Counted from the first letter of the stretch, positions 23,469 through 34,229 are shown. The stretch: 64,000 bases of DNA from Crossaster papposus (GCA_037893245.1 JBAIAA010000531.1:1736001-1800000); one strand, 5' to 3'. Program-made: numbers and translations. The notes: generated by a model not told the origin, from the letters alone.

Positions 23469-23857
23469 TTGACCAACTAAATTTTCCAAGATAAGCTATC
23501 TCGGTGTTCCACATTTTTTAGATGTGCTGTAAAAATATCGCAGAACTCTGCATCTTGGCATTTCATGTTTCAACAATATAAGTACAGATAATAAAACAGT
23601 CGCAACAGTCACAAAATTATCTTGGAAACATGGAAGTATACATAATATTCTTTTGAGCTTTCGTATAGTGAATATGTGTTTCATGAAAACCGACAAGTCT
23701 GGTTAAAATTGTATTGTTAATATTCAAAGCAAATTATACAGATGTTAAAATGACATAGATTTACCCAGTCAGTGTTCTCCACAATCTATTTTAGCAGGGT
23801 AGCCTGCCCTGTGTAAATGTTACGCTGTTCTGCCATATTTTTATGCCGCCCTGTTGA

Positions 23858-23897
23858 AATGTTATGCCGGCCTGTCAAATGTTATGCCGGCCTGTCA
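23858..23897. repeat. 20-bp tandem duplication
   Basis: TGTTATGCCGGCCTGTCAAA appears twice in a row, preceded by degraded versions (TGTTACGCTGTTCTGCC, TTTTATGCCGCCCTGTTG). It is a small degenerate tandem array inside the TIR element. Confidence 0.7.
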
Positions 23898-24376
23898 AAT
23901 TTTGCTTTTCAATCACGGTTTTATACAAAACAGAAATTGTGTTGTACAAATCTGTAATATCGTGTTCATATTGCACAAATATCCAGAAACACTCACAATT
24001 CAAAGTTAAAGCCGTACAGGGTGTCCTATCAAAATTTGGCCTGTGAAGAACGCTGCCAAATGTATCTTTGCATAGTATGAACAATTATTATTCTAAAATG
24101 ACATCGCAAGTTTTTATTTTGGTTTTAAATTCATAGAAAGTCGGGGGCTAATTTTGTTTTCGTTTTATTATTTTGGTTTTATAACATCAGTAAACAATAC
24201 ATAATAAGAATATTAATACTATGGCAGTAGTTATTACATGTTATCTGCAGTGTATCAATGCCAAATAAAAGCAAGCAAAATTTAATCCATTGTGTGACTT
24301 GTATGTCATTAGTTACATGTGTGATTGGTATTTTTAATTGTGATTTATTTCAAGTTTCTCAAGTTCATAGTTTAAG

Positions 24377-24411
24377 CCATAGAGCTGTATCTTTATTATA
24401 CAGCTCTATGG
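24377..24411. repeat. 14-bp perfect stem-loop
   Basis: CCATAGAGCTGTAT and ATACAGCTCTATGG flank a 7-nt loop; pairing continues outward imperfectly (GTTTAAG/CTTAAAC-like). Confidence 0.7.
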
Positions 24412-25480
24412 TTTAAGCTCAAACCACATAATTTATTTTTTCTGTCCACTTGTCCAGCAAGAATTGTTGGGACCCTGGTTAAACATTAGGTTTATTCCAA
24501 ATCTGGACACTGTCCCCACGAACAAACCAATTAATGTGCCAAATACATTTTCCTAAAACACAGACATTTTCCCTTTTTAATTTTATCATAAAACTTTTTA
24601 TTGTCTGGATATAAAATTAAATCAACATTTTCAAAAATGTTCTTAATTAACAAAATCTCGTTTTTCTAAGGTTTGTGCATAAGATTATGATGTGGAATTC
24701 TTTCCCCCAAAAAAAACTTTTCTATTTTTTTTTAGAACATCTTGTAAATACGTGCACTGCATTGCATCGTCTCACACGAATGTCTCGTATCTTTTCCCGA
24801 AAATAGGTCTACCTAACATTCAAACTTGGCGTATACATGTCATTCTTGGGTGTTTTTATGTTTAACTTAATTTTCCTGATCAAACTGGATTGTTTTTGTG
24901 ATATTAAATTCGTTTTCTCGGTCGTGCGCTATACGAACATGTGTACGCCTGCAGTGTTTTTAAACCACCTTTACAGATCTCGTACAACACATGCGGTTAA
25001 AAGAGGTGTTCAGCTCCTATTCTTTTTTCTACGTAGATCATTCTCATTACTTCAAGGGTTCGTACTTTGTATTGTGTAACATTACAAAAGTAATAATAGA
25101 GCATACACAACTCAAATAAATCAAGTGTATCACAATGATATATTTTATTGCAACACGCAATTGACCTAGCTAAGTGTGTTGGTCGTTAAACGTCACCAGA
25201 TATAGAAACATGTCCCCAAAGTATTGAGTAGAACTCCCCATGTAACGGAATGGATGAGTCTTCATTTGCATACCAGTGCGCCATTGGATCTCACCGCAGA
25301 AATACATTGCATATGTATTGCGCTGCACGCATATATGAATAACGGTCGAGAACGTATTGATCAAGTCGTTAGATCTGTCGCAACTCGGCACGTTACTAGT
25401 CTTAAACCAGCCGTGCCGATGAATTTCGACTGAAATTCACGGATAAAACCCGACTATCTAACGACTTGTCTTCAAGTCTA

Positions 25481-26583
25481 AACCACGGGTACCTATGAGA
25501 CATCTCCTGGCCTTTAGACCGTTGGAAGTGTTGGCAATTGATTTCGTTAAAGTTGATAGAGGCAAGGGTGGTTACGAGGATGTCCTCGTTATGACAGACG
25601 TTTACACTAAATTTGTTCAGGCAGTTCCCTGCAAAGATCAGCTTGCTGTGACTGTTGCGAAGGTTTTAAGAGATCATTGGTTCACCAGATTTGGTATTCC
25701 GAGTCGTTTACACAGCGACCAGGGTCACAATTTTGAGGGCGATGTTGTAAGGGAACTGTGCGCTCTGTATGGTATAAAGAAAACGAGGACAACCCCGTAC
25801 CACCCAGAAGGAAATGGGCAGGCGGAACGGTTTAATAGGACCCTTTTTGGACTCATCAAATCTATGGATGAGAGTAATCGGTGTAGCTGGCCAGACTTCC
25901 TGCCACACCTCGTGTTTGTGTATAATTCCACCCCTCATGCTACCACTGGTGTGGCTCCATATGTCCTTATGTTTGGGAGGGAACCCCTTATTCCTCTTGA
26001 CCAAATGCTGGGGAGAACTGACAGTAACTGGGAGGAAGATTTTGTTCACGAACAATGCAAACTGCTCAGTAAGGCTAAAGATCTAGTAAGGGATAGAGTA
26101 GCTAAAATGTGTAACCGAAACAAAACTGCCTATGACAAGAAAGCTAGGTCTGAACCCCTTAAGATTGGCTCTCAAGTGTTGCTAAGAAAACGCGCCTTCA
26201 AGGGACGACATAAACTTTCAGATGTGTATGAAAGAGACCCCTATATTGTCGTTTGGGCTAATGAGCACAATGACGTATACCGTATTCGCCCTGCAATGGG
26301 GGGACCAGAAAAGATAATTAACAGGAAATACCTGCGATTAGACCCATTGGCAGAAAGTGAGTCTGAACCTGGAAGTGAGGCGTCTGATGACGACTCAGAC
26401 TGGGAAGCATTAGTGAGTGAGCAACCAGATCTTGAGGGAAAACACCAAACAGTAGGCAGTGATGAAGTAGGTGAGCCCCCTACCCTGTGCGGTTCAGGGG
26501 CCTCATCGCTCATAAGGTCACAAAGAAGTAACAAGGGTAAACATAGTAACCCATTCCATCTCCCTAGATCAGCAGTACAATAA
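25481..26583 (+). pseudogene. Gypsy C pol, 3' part: integrase catalytic core and C-terminus (split by insertion)
   Basis: Continuation of the integrase that starts before the inserted element. The DDE residues are all present: VLVMTDVYTKF (first Asp), RLHSDQGHNFEGD (second Asp) and PYHPEGNGQAERFNRTL (Glu). The C-terminal part contains KIGSQVLLRKRAFKGRHKL and YIVVWANEHNDVYRI, an SH3-like/GPY-type integrase tail, followed by an acidic region (SEPGSEASDDDSDWE). It ends at TAA at 26581-26583. The frame is clean over about 360 codons. It would be expressed only as part of gag-pol, so here it is separated from its start by 3.2 kb. Confidence 0.92.
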
Positions 26584-26643
26584 TCACTTGTTTTTTTGGT
26601 GTCTGGTTGGTTTGTTACAGTGAGTCAGAGGGGTTCACATTAT

Positions 26644-26953
26644 GGAAAGTCTTGGGGTATCCAGTTTCCACAGTGACCCACCTGATTGACTGGCACAGCC
26701 AACCTGAAACTACTTCACTAAAAAAAAAAAAAATCAATCAATAAAGAAATAAATCGGGAAAAGGTCAGTGGAAAGTCAGTGTAGGCTCAAACCGTAGGTG
26801 GCGGTAAAGTAGTTATAACGAAGTTATGCTGTTTAATGTATATAGTTGGTTTTCCCAAACTATTAAGCTGGTTGTTTGTTGGCAGAAGGTCAGGAGGGCT
26901 ACCTTGTTGGAAAGTCTTGGGGCATCCAGTTTCCGCAGTGGCCCACCTGATTG
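26644..26953. repeat. 44-bp imperfect direct repeat in Gypsy C
   Basis: GAAAGTCTTGGGGTATCCAG... at about 26644 recurs as GAAAGTCTTGGGGCATCCAG... at about 26909, each followed by GTTTCC-CAGTG-CCCACCTGATTG. It lies between pol and the SGNH ORF, just after a splice-acceptor-like TTGTTACAG at about 26614-26622, so it could be part of a leader for a subgenomic RNA; that role is speculative. Confidence 0.7.
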
Positions 26954-27096
26954 GACGTCATTAACAAACATCTTCCAAAGAAGACACAGTTTGAGTTACT
27001 GGAACCTGTGTTGTCAGCACTAACTAATTAATTTTGTATTTGTGGTACACATGTCCAGTGTCGTCCTCTCCTAATATTGTATTCTAAAGATATAAC

Positions 27097-27675
27097 ATGA
27101 GTTATGTTATTTTCGGACACAGTTTTGTTAAGCGTTTAAGATATAGGGAAGGCCCTGTTTTGAATATTGAGTTAAAGCGTAGAATGGTTCCTTTGAAATG
27201 TTTGGGAGAAGGAGGTCTCACGCTGAGTGGGATACGGGCCAGACCTACGAAGTACTTTGAACAAATCAGGAGATTAAGCCCAACAGTACTTATCTTGGAT
27301 TTGGGAACGAATGATTTGTGCTCAAAAGATATGGAACCGGAAAGAGTTCACAGTTTAATGAGCGATTTTGTAAATGAGTTGCCAAAGAGAGGTATTCAGC
27401 CGGCAGTTATAGTTTTTCTGCCTGTCCTACCTCGAACTGGAAATTTAAGAGTTGGCCAGGTTTCGTTAGAAGATTTTAATGCACGAGTTGCGAGTTTCAA
27501 TGAGCTTTTGCGACAATCTACTTTTGTAGAAGACAGTTGGTGGGTTTGGGACCACCGTGGATTGAAACACCCCCGTTACAACCAGGATGGTGTACATCTG
27601 AATGACGCTGGGATGTTACAGTACAAGCGTACATTGCGACAAGTCATTAAGCACTTTGAGTCTCGCATCTGGTAA
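27097..27675 (+). CDS. SGNH/GDSL-type hydrolase-like ORF in Gypsy C (192 aa)
   Basis: Open frame in the position where some Gypsy elements carry env. The four SGNH consensus blocks are present: block I VIFGHSF with Ser9 (GHS rather than the usual GDS), block II glycine in LGEGG (Gly39/40), block III ILDLGTNDL with Asn72, block V DGVHLN with Asp164 and His167. The complete catalytic set suggests an active esterase or acyl hydrolase; the substrate is unknown. No signal peptide or membrane segment is visible, so it is likely intracellular and not an envelope protein. It starts at the first ATG after a 510-bp gap from pol and ends 100 bp before the 3' LTR. Hydrolase ORFs are known in Ngaro/DIRS-group and CR1 retroelements; in a Gypsy element this is unusual to my knowledge. 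Confidence 0.85.
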   Translation: MSYVIFGHSFVKRLRYREGPVLNIELKRRMVPLKCLGEGGLTLSGIRARPTKYFEQIRRLSPTVLILDLGTNDLCSKDMEPERVHSLMSDFVNELPKRGIQPAVIVFLPVLPRTGNLRVGQVSLEDFNARVASFNELLRQSTFVEDSWWVWDHRGLKHPRYNQDGVHLNDAGMLQYKRTLRQVIKHFESRIW

Positions 27676-27777
27676 TAATGTGTTAAGAGTTTTTCAATTG
27701 TTTGTAGTCTAACTTAAACGATTTATCAATATCGATCAATCGATCCTCAGGTGTGGATCGAACAAGTAGGTGAGATT

Positions 27778-28700
27778 TGTGGTGTATTGAGTTGTTGAGC
27801 CTATTAATAATTAAATCTGTAGGGTATATCAAAAGAGGGCGCACTTCACTTTTACTGGTCTCATAAAATAACTACACGGTTAAGGTTGTGAAAAGAACAA
27901 ACCAAAAACATAGTCCTCAGGTCAATCTGATGTTTATTTAATGTTATATTCATTTCCAAACCAGCAATAATTACTTATAGTCATTAGGTAATTATTTGAT
28001 GTACATTTAACTTACTATTTATAGTATGACTTTCTTTATGTAACAAATACATCACTGTATGGCGTAGTAATATAGATCAAGTTATATGCCTGGAGTAAGT
28101 TCCGCGGGCTTTTCTCTAGACATGTCAAAGAGTACAGATGTGAGGAAAAGCATGGAGTAGTTTTAACTCTTTTTAGGAGAATGGACCCTGGACATGAACA
28201 CCTACGATAAAGTGTTAATTTAGAGAGGGTTACTGGAGGCTTGGTTGGTGAGTTTGATGTATTTTCGGTCATATAGAGGGTGTATTTAATGATGTTTTAA
28301 ATGTACTTAATGTCAGGACAACGTGACACGAATCTGTGTGTGACTATGTAGTGTATTGGTTATACATGTACATGTATGCACATCCCTGTGCTGTGTGTAT
28401 TAATACAATATCCGTTGATTGAGTGACATTATAGGTGTATGTACATCAAGTTCAAGCATACACTGCCCATTTAAAAGATTTAGGTTGATTATAGATCATT
28501 GCTATTTTGCAACAGAATAGACATGAATATGTAATAATATTAATGTAACGTTATGTTGATATTTTATTTGTGCCAGGTTTTTTTGTATGTGGACTGAAGA
28601 GAAATAAAACACCGTGATCACTGATGCACCATAGCTCTTGTTCCCCAATGGCGTCAAGTCATTTCATGTCGTCAGACATTTGAAGAACAATATCACTACA
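27778..28700 (+). repeat. Gypsy C 3' LTR (923 bp)
   Basis: Same length and sequence as the 5' LTR, with one visible substitution near 28357. ATAA follows at 28701-28704. The stretch before it (AAGTAGGTGAGATT) is a weak polypurine tract. Confidence 0.95.
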
Positions 28701-28991
28701 ATAAATAATTAAGTCTTCAGAAATGCCCACAAAAAATAGATGACTTGCTCGATTCCTTTCCTGTCACAGGCATTATACTCAGTGACAACTTCATCTGAAA
28801 CGTTTACAAGGTCATCATGGTATTATTTTGGACGGTGGTATTTACTTTTTGAAATGCGTCGTGTTACAGGGGTCAGAGGCATTTAACAAAACAAATTATC
28901 ACTTCTCACTAAATTACAACTCTTATAAAATATAAGGAACGATTCCTAACAGCAAAATTTCACAAGAATCAAAGGCAATGCATTTACTTAT

Positions 28992-31758
28992 TTATTTTTC
29001 TTTTTCCAGTATGTCTACTAGCCTATTAAATGCACTCAGCATTTGTTGCTGCTGAAGCAGCAATTTTTCATCATTTGCAGCCATTCTCTCCAAGTTATCT
29101 TGGACGATGCTACTCATCAATGGCTTCTGTCGTTTAGCCTTGGGGCTGCTTCTTGGGCTTGGTGACATCTCCATAGGCATGGCAATTGTGCCTCCACTAC
29201 TTGAAAGAAGTATTGGAGGCACAATCGCATGGCTGTCCCCAAGTACCTGATCCATCTGATCAAAGAATTTCCATGGTGCTGGTTTTCCTGTCCCAGTTGG
29301 GGGATTCTTTATTTCCTGCCAAAAGTTTTAGAATAACAAGGAAGTAGTTTAATAGTTTCAATGCTCGAACCATCTTTAAAAAAAGCTGAATGTACTAAAA
29401 AGCATAATTGTTTAATTTACCCTAACCCTCTAGTGTATTTTGGCTAGAAACCCTGCTAGACGCAACAGATTGCATACTTTGTCACATTGACTTGTGTGCA
29501 GAGTCCAGCAAGGTCGAGCAGTCACCACAGATGCACTGTGCTGGATCTGGCAGGGTTAGGGTTGTTATACAAATCCACCATTTTTACAAAATGTAAAAAT
29601 AAAGAAGCCATAAATCTACAGGGTATCTAATTTGGACGCAATCTTGAGTTTTGCGCAAATTTATTGTACTCCCTTGAGTTAATTTTCTTTTGAATGGATT
29701 TCATTCAAATGGAAATTAACTTAGAAGGGATCAAGTACAATAAATTTGCGCAAAACTCAAGACTGCGCTCAACATCTGCAAGGATTTAGACACTTTTGTG
29801 TACCAGTGTTGTACAGTCTTAAGACAGATTTTGCCAGTCTCGGTTCTCGGTTTCTGAATATTGGGTCTCAACTATACAACGCTTTAGTGTACTACTTTGT
29901 TTGGAATGGTTGCTCTGATTTCCTTACTTTGTACTTCCTGCACATATTATTCCACTTTTTACGGAGCTGTTCAGCGCGCAGAGTGATGCCCATCTCTTTA
30001 CCAATCTCTCTGAAATAACAATAGTTTATTAAGTGCTTAAAATTACACAACATAAACTCTTTTTTCTAACTTGCATATCAATAATAATTTTACGTACATC
30101 AGACGATTCTCATGTGAGAAAAGTGCAATGAACAGATCCCCTTTTTCAACCTTTTAAAGTTATTTTTATGAGACAATATAGCAACAAATAATTGAGCAAT
30201 CTGTACAAACGACATTGTTAAGCACTGCATATAATCAGTGCTTTCTGTCAAGTTTTGTAGAGAACAATTCACAGGGCACAGGCTACTTGGGCGTAACTCA
30301 AACCCATGACCTCCTTACTAATGCAGACTTCTTAACCTTAGACCACTGAGCTATATGTCCAGAGGCCAGCTATAGAGTCACATGAAGCAGTGGTTACTTA
30401 AGGCATAACAGGGTGAGGACCCGGTCATTACTGCATGATAACGCACCGGATTGGGGGATGACCAATGGTAATTGACCGAGCCCAAGGTGAGGTCCATTAC
30501 CATTGGTCATCCCCCAATCCGGTACGTTATCACGCAGTGAATGACAGGGTCCTCACCCTGGTATTCCCTTTAATAATTTATTTAGAAAATAAACAGTGCA
30601 GCCCGGTGTAATTCCAAATATGGCATCTCATAATTTATTCATGAAGATGTAATTCATCCAATCAGCGCGCTTGGCAATGACATCACGTGTGTGCTACAGA
30701 TTACTCCAATCATGCAGTGCGTGCACAAACACCCACATGCGACCTCTGGTCATTTTTGCGGTCACAGATTGGTGGTGTGGTACCATGTGACGGGATCTCA
30801 TGAATATGTAATAGGATGCCATATTTGGAATTACACCGGACTGCAGTAAATTTGCTCCAAATTTTGAAAACCGGGGCAATTTCTACAAATGCCCTTTACA
30901 TGATTGAGTCTCGACCAATCGGAAGCTATCAACTCTCCTAGGTACTTATTAATGCAATTTCAGAAGCAGGGCTGTGGATTAATGTTTTTGACAGAATTCA
31001 GAAAGCACTTAGTATTCCGGTGCTTATAACAGCATATAGGAGCAAACACTAATCAAACTACCTGATGCATGTACATCCTTTCAATTTGTACTACATGTAT
31101 ACGCAATGAGCTCTTTTGGAAAAAAACTTACGTGTACAGAGTCTGATGAGCCTTCTTTCCATCACAGAACTTTTTGGCTCTGTCAGATCTCAAAGTAACA
31201 AAACTTGTTGTCAGATCATCTGTCCCTAAAAACACACACACAAAGAATTAAATAAGAACCCACTAAGTACATGTGACAGCAGGTGTGGATCTATATCTAA
31301 ATACCCCCCCCCCCCCCCCCCCCGATTTATGATTCACACTTATTCATTGAAGTTTTTTTGCCCTAAAAGTAAAACTAGTGTTCTTTAATATAAATCCATG
31401 TTTATTTTTTTGAGACCTTTCCACCAATTGACATATGGCCCCGTGTGTGGCTCACAAACATTACAAAAGTACCTTGGAAGTCCACGGTATTTCAGCCACA
31501 TCATAACGTTATTTCATGTCAGGGCCGGGGCCGGGCATGCACTAGTGCAGGGAGGGAGGGCACAACAATCGAATCTGACCGCCACTTTTCACTCATTATT
31601 GTGACCGATATCATACATTATTTCTGGGTCAATAGTAAATACGGTAGCCTTTATACACGTAAATGTATATAACGATTTTGGCATCTTTCTCGGTCAGATA
31701 ACTTACATTTAAAGTCCTTGTCCTTGACCTTGTCCACGTCCGTACTTGCCAATGCCAT
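28992..31758 (-). CDS. Harbinger Myb/SANT-like DNA-binding protein (four exons)
   Basis: Second Harbinger gene; in this superfamily such a protein binds element ends and helps bring the nuclease into the nucleus. Exons on minus: 31758-31707, 31225-31132, 30009-29928, 29315-28992. Borders are AAAT|GTAAGT, TTTTTAG|GGACA, TACAC|GTAAGT, TTTCAG|AGAG, ACAAA|GTAAGG and TGGCAG|GAAAT, with phases 1, 2, 0 that fit. The total is 552 nt, 183 residues. Exons 1-3 give a SANT-like fold: W-x2-D-D-L-T, then FCDGKKAHQTLYTEIGKEMG, then LRAEQLRKKWNNMCRKYK. Exon 4 gives PPTGTGKPAPWKFFDQMD and a C-terminal glutamine-rich coiled-coil-like tail (DEKLLLQQQQMLSAFNRLVD). No lesions were found. Two introns carry MITE-like insertions. 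Confidence 0.85.
29630..29775. mobile_element. Fold-back MITE in intron 3 of the Myb-like gene
   Basis: 29-bp perfect arms at 29642-29670 and 29734-29762 (TCTTGAGTTTTGCGCAAATT...), extending outward imperfectly (GGACGCAA / GAGCGCAG). An inner inverted pair (TTGAATGGA / TTTCATTCAA) fills the centre. No target duplication was identified. Confidence 0.75.
30404..30574. mobile_element. TTAA-flanked MITE in intron 2 of the Myb-like gene
   Basis: Arms of about 65 bp (30408-30473 and 30496-30561) pair nearly throughout around a 22-nt loop; the core is CCAATCCGG-type sequence. The outer edges read TTAAGGCATAACAGGGTGAGG on the left and, complemented, TTAAAGGGAATACCAGGGTG on the right. TTAA on both edges suits a Kolobok- or piggyBac-type target, tentatively. 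Confidence 0.75.
30602..30841. mobile_element. 240-bp MITE with TGCAG target duplication
   Basis: Terminal inverted repeats share GGTGTAATTCCAAATATGGC plus ATC. TGCAG flanks both sides (30597-30601 and 30842-30846). It has no coding capacity and lies in intron 2 of the Harbinger Myb-like gene. Confidence 0.85.
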
Positions 31759-31995
31759 GTTGATGCTGTAGTGTAATTGTATTTGTAAATATTGTGAGCA
31801 GACGACAATTGACCTCATGTCAAAATCTGACGTCACGAAGCCTATCCGAAGCCACCCTCTGAGCAGGCTCCGTCGGGCTCTGTTTTCCGGCTAAAAATGA
31901 AGCCTCAAATGAAAGCCCAATCCAAGGCCGTCAATTCGTACGCGGCTTCAAAATGGATGACACCGCTTCAAGCCTGAGCCTGAGCCTGAGCCTTC

Positions 31996-32511
31996 GATTC
32001 GAAAACGCTCATAATTTCACTTATTGCTTCAGTTAGGGCAGTGTTTGTAATAATAATACAATGGATATTTGTGACTGACAGTGATAACTTCAAGGCGAGC
32101 TAATCATTCTATTTTTTTGACAATGCATGTTTCCTACCAGTTCAATATATCTTATTAACGATATTCAATGAGGATAGTAATTTAATTATGATTACATGAC
32201 TCCATATGCAAATGATTACACAAAATTGTTTGAATTGAGCTCTTACCAGTAACATTTTGTCAAACTGACTGGTTTATAGTGTCCTTTTGTTTTGGTTGCC
32301 ATCTCCAACAAAATAGAACAATCAGTTAATGTGAAAACAGCTGAGCTGAAGTCAAAATTAGCAATTTAAAAGTGCTATTGTAACAATTTGTAACATCAAA
32401 ACTGTAACTTCCATAAAATTACTTCACTCAAAACTTCAACCTTTGATTTTGTGAAACCATCATTAAATACTAGCTTTATGCATTAGAAACACAGTACAAG
32501 TATTTGATTTC
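31996..32511 (-). other. Gypsy B 3' untranslated region
   Basis: Between the Harbinger right end and the end of the Gypsy B coding remnant. No genes are seen. By position it is the downstream part of Gypsy B that was once joined to the polypurine tract at 9711. Confidence 0.5.
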
Positions 32512-33230
32512 ACTTATACAGAACAAAGTCATCAAACTTGGCAGGTAACTTCCTATCTCTGTCCGAGACTCTTACTTCAACTGTCTTACAACCTGGCTCT
32601 GAAGTTATTTTGGTCTGTTCATCAGTACCTGAATTTGTTTGTCTCGGTTTGTCCTGTACAACAGGTGCCAAATCTGGCATCAATGATTGATCTTGCTCTG
32701 TGTTTTCACTGGCTCAAGTATGGCATACTTGGCTCATGTAACTCAAGTGGTTAACGGTATTGCTCATTTGGAATAAATTATGTTCCACCTCAGCTTTGGT
32801 TATCGAGGTACACCCTCTTATGTGAGCAACATGGCGTCTTACTAATCTACCATCACCTAGTTCAATTACGTACATGGACTGGCATAGTACTTCTGTCACC
32901 TTTCCCTTGAGCCAAGCTGGCCCAGCTGAGAAATTCTTAGCAAGCACCTGATCTAGAACTCTCGTTCTTTTCTCGTTCATTTGTTTTTCTGTCACTATTT
33001 TGCTTCATGGCAGATTGCTTTCGTCTAACACTTTTACTCAGGTTTGGTTGCATATGATCAAGTCCACTACGAATCCTTCTTCTATACAACAACTCACTAG
33101 GGGATTTCCCTGTTGTACTATGGGGATTGATCCTATAAGTCATCAAGAACTTTTTGATTCGAATTTCAAGTGAGCTACCACTTGTTTTCTTCACTCCTCT
33201 CTTCACTGCTCTTTCAGCTAACCCGTTGCT
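32512..33230 (-). pseudogene. Gypsy B integrase C-terminal region
   Basis: Reads NGLAERAVKRG (the integrase catalytic Glu region) from about 33230, then FLMTYRINPHSTTGKSPSELL, then in a new frame FSAGPAWLKGKVTEVLCQS and RRHVAHIR (integrase tail). It ends near 32512 with RDRKLPAKFDDFVLY. At least two frame changes occur. A small deletion just before NGLAERAV removed the conserved PYHP-type residues. Confidence 0.85.
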
Positions 33231-34222
33231 AGCTCTACATTATTGTTACTCAGAAACTGTTCGAACTCTTCTGATACAAACGGGGTACCATTATCTGAGA
33301 CGATAGTCTCTGGAATACCATGAGTTAAAAATAGACGTCTCATGGCAGTGACAGTTGCAGTTGCTGTTGAATTTGTCACTATAATAGCCTCAATCCACTT
33401 GCTATGTGCATCCACAACGATCAATACATTCTGATTGTCGATGCTGGCGTAGACAACATGAATCCTACACCATGGCCTATCTGGGAACTCCAATGGGTGG
33501 ATAGGGGCTGCTTGCGGGTTGTGTTGACATTCTTGGCAAGTTGGGCACGTCTTCACACGACGTTCCAAGCTTTTGTCTATTCTAGGCCACCATACATAGG
33601 ATTTGGCTAGAGCTTTCATATTAACTATTCCTGGATGCGTACTGTGCAGTTCTTCTATGATTCTTTCTCGCATCTCCTCATTGTCTGGGATGACGACTTT
33701 GTGACCCCAAAGTATTATGTCATCTTCAATGGTCAGTTCTTCCTTCTTGTGAACGAAAGGATTGAACTCGGGTGGCAGAACCTTGACCTCCGGCCATCCA
33801 TTTATGATGTGGTGCTTTACTCTGGACAATAGAGGATCTTTCTGGGTGCATCTTTTCACCTCTTCAGCCTCCATTGGTCTTGTGTCAATATCAACAAGGA
33901 TGTTGATTCGGGCTGCTGGCAGCTCTTCAAGCTCTGTGAGACTGGGGTGTGACCACTCAGTTGCAGTCTCCTCTACTGGTAGGCGTGACAATCCATCTGC
34001 ATTCTGTTGTTTTCTACCTTTCATGTGGACTAACTTGTATTTGTAGGCTGACATTATCATATGCCAACGAGCAAATCTGGCTGAAGCCATTGGGCTGGCG
34101 GGCTTGTTGTCACCAAACAGGCCAAGTAGCGGTTTATGGTCCGTCATAATGTTGAACTGTCTCCCATACTGCTGCTTGTGAAACTTCTTCAATCCGAACA
34201 CGATAGAGAGGCCTTCTTTCTC
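33218..34222 (-). pseudogene. Gypsy B RNase H C-terminus and integrase core
   Basis: Long open minus-strand segment (327 codons). It starts with the RNase H end (NIMTDHKPLLGLF and NADGLSRLP), then the integrase HHCC domain (HSTHPGIVNMKAL ... CPTCQECQ), then the core with VDAHSKWIEAI (first Asp) and IVSDNGTPFVSEEFEQF (second Asp). It stops in a short deletion that shifts the frame before the catalytic glutamate. The upstream RNase H part is displaced by the 389-bp hAT-like element at 34230-34618. Confidence 0.9.
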
Positions 34223-34229
34223 GTATTAG

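Larger units (their letters stand above)
22270..25480. mobile_element. 3.2-kb non-coding TIR element with 9-bp target duplication
   Basis: The insert starts TAGACTTG and ends CAAGTCTA, and is flanked by AACCACGGG at 22261-22269 and 25481-25489. The ends are imperfect inverted repeats containing small palindromes: GACTTG-GTGC-CAAGTC on the left, GACTTG-TCTT-CAAGTC on the right. TTACCGACTTGG near 22357 repeats the left-end motif inverted, and a GATCAAGTCGTTAGAT motif near 25359 does likewise on the right. No reading frame inside shows a recognisable protein, so it is non-autonomous. A 9-bp duplication would suit Mutator-like or Merlin elements; this assignment is tentative. Confidence 0.9.
16604..28700 (+). 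mobile_element. Ty3/Gypsy element C, young, with extra SGNH-hydrolase ORF
   Basis: Complete LTR element: LTRs 16604-17526 and 27778-28700 (both 923 bp, TG...CA), flanked by ATAA at 16600-16603 and 28701-28704 as target duplication. Order: 5' LTR, primer site, gag, pol, an extra ORF in the env position, 3' LTR. It lies between the two Harbinger genes. The only major lesion is the 3.2-kb TIR element at 22270-25480 inside integrase. I found one difference between the LTRs (A at about 17183, G at about 28357), implying recent insertion. Confidence 0.95.
12827..31995 (+). mobile_element. PIF/Harbinger DNA transposon with two genes, interrupted by Gypsy C
   Basis: Left end GAAGGCTCAGGCTTCAGGCTT, right end complement GAAGGCTCAGGCTCAGGCTC; both ends continue in AGGCTT-rich sequence. 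It encodes a HARBI1-like nuclease on plus (13038-15705) and a Myb/SANT-like protein on minus (28992-31758), the two-gene convergent layout known for PIF/Harbinger elements. Removing Gypsy C (16604-28704) leaves about 7.1 kb. Its left end abuts the TIR transposon and its right end abuts Gypsy B 3' untranslated sequence. I found no convincing 3-bp target duplication, so the exact termini are uncertain by a few bases. Confidence 0.85.

Noticed and set aside
27097..27675. An envelope gene
   Set aside because: No signal peptide, transmembrane segment or furin-like site; the SGNH blocks explain the sequence.
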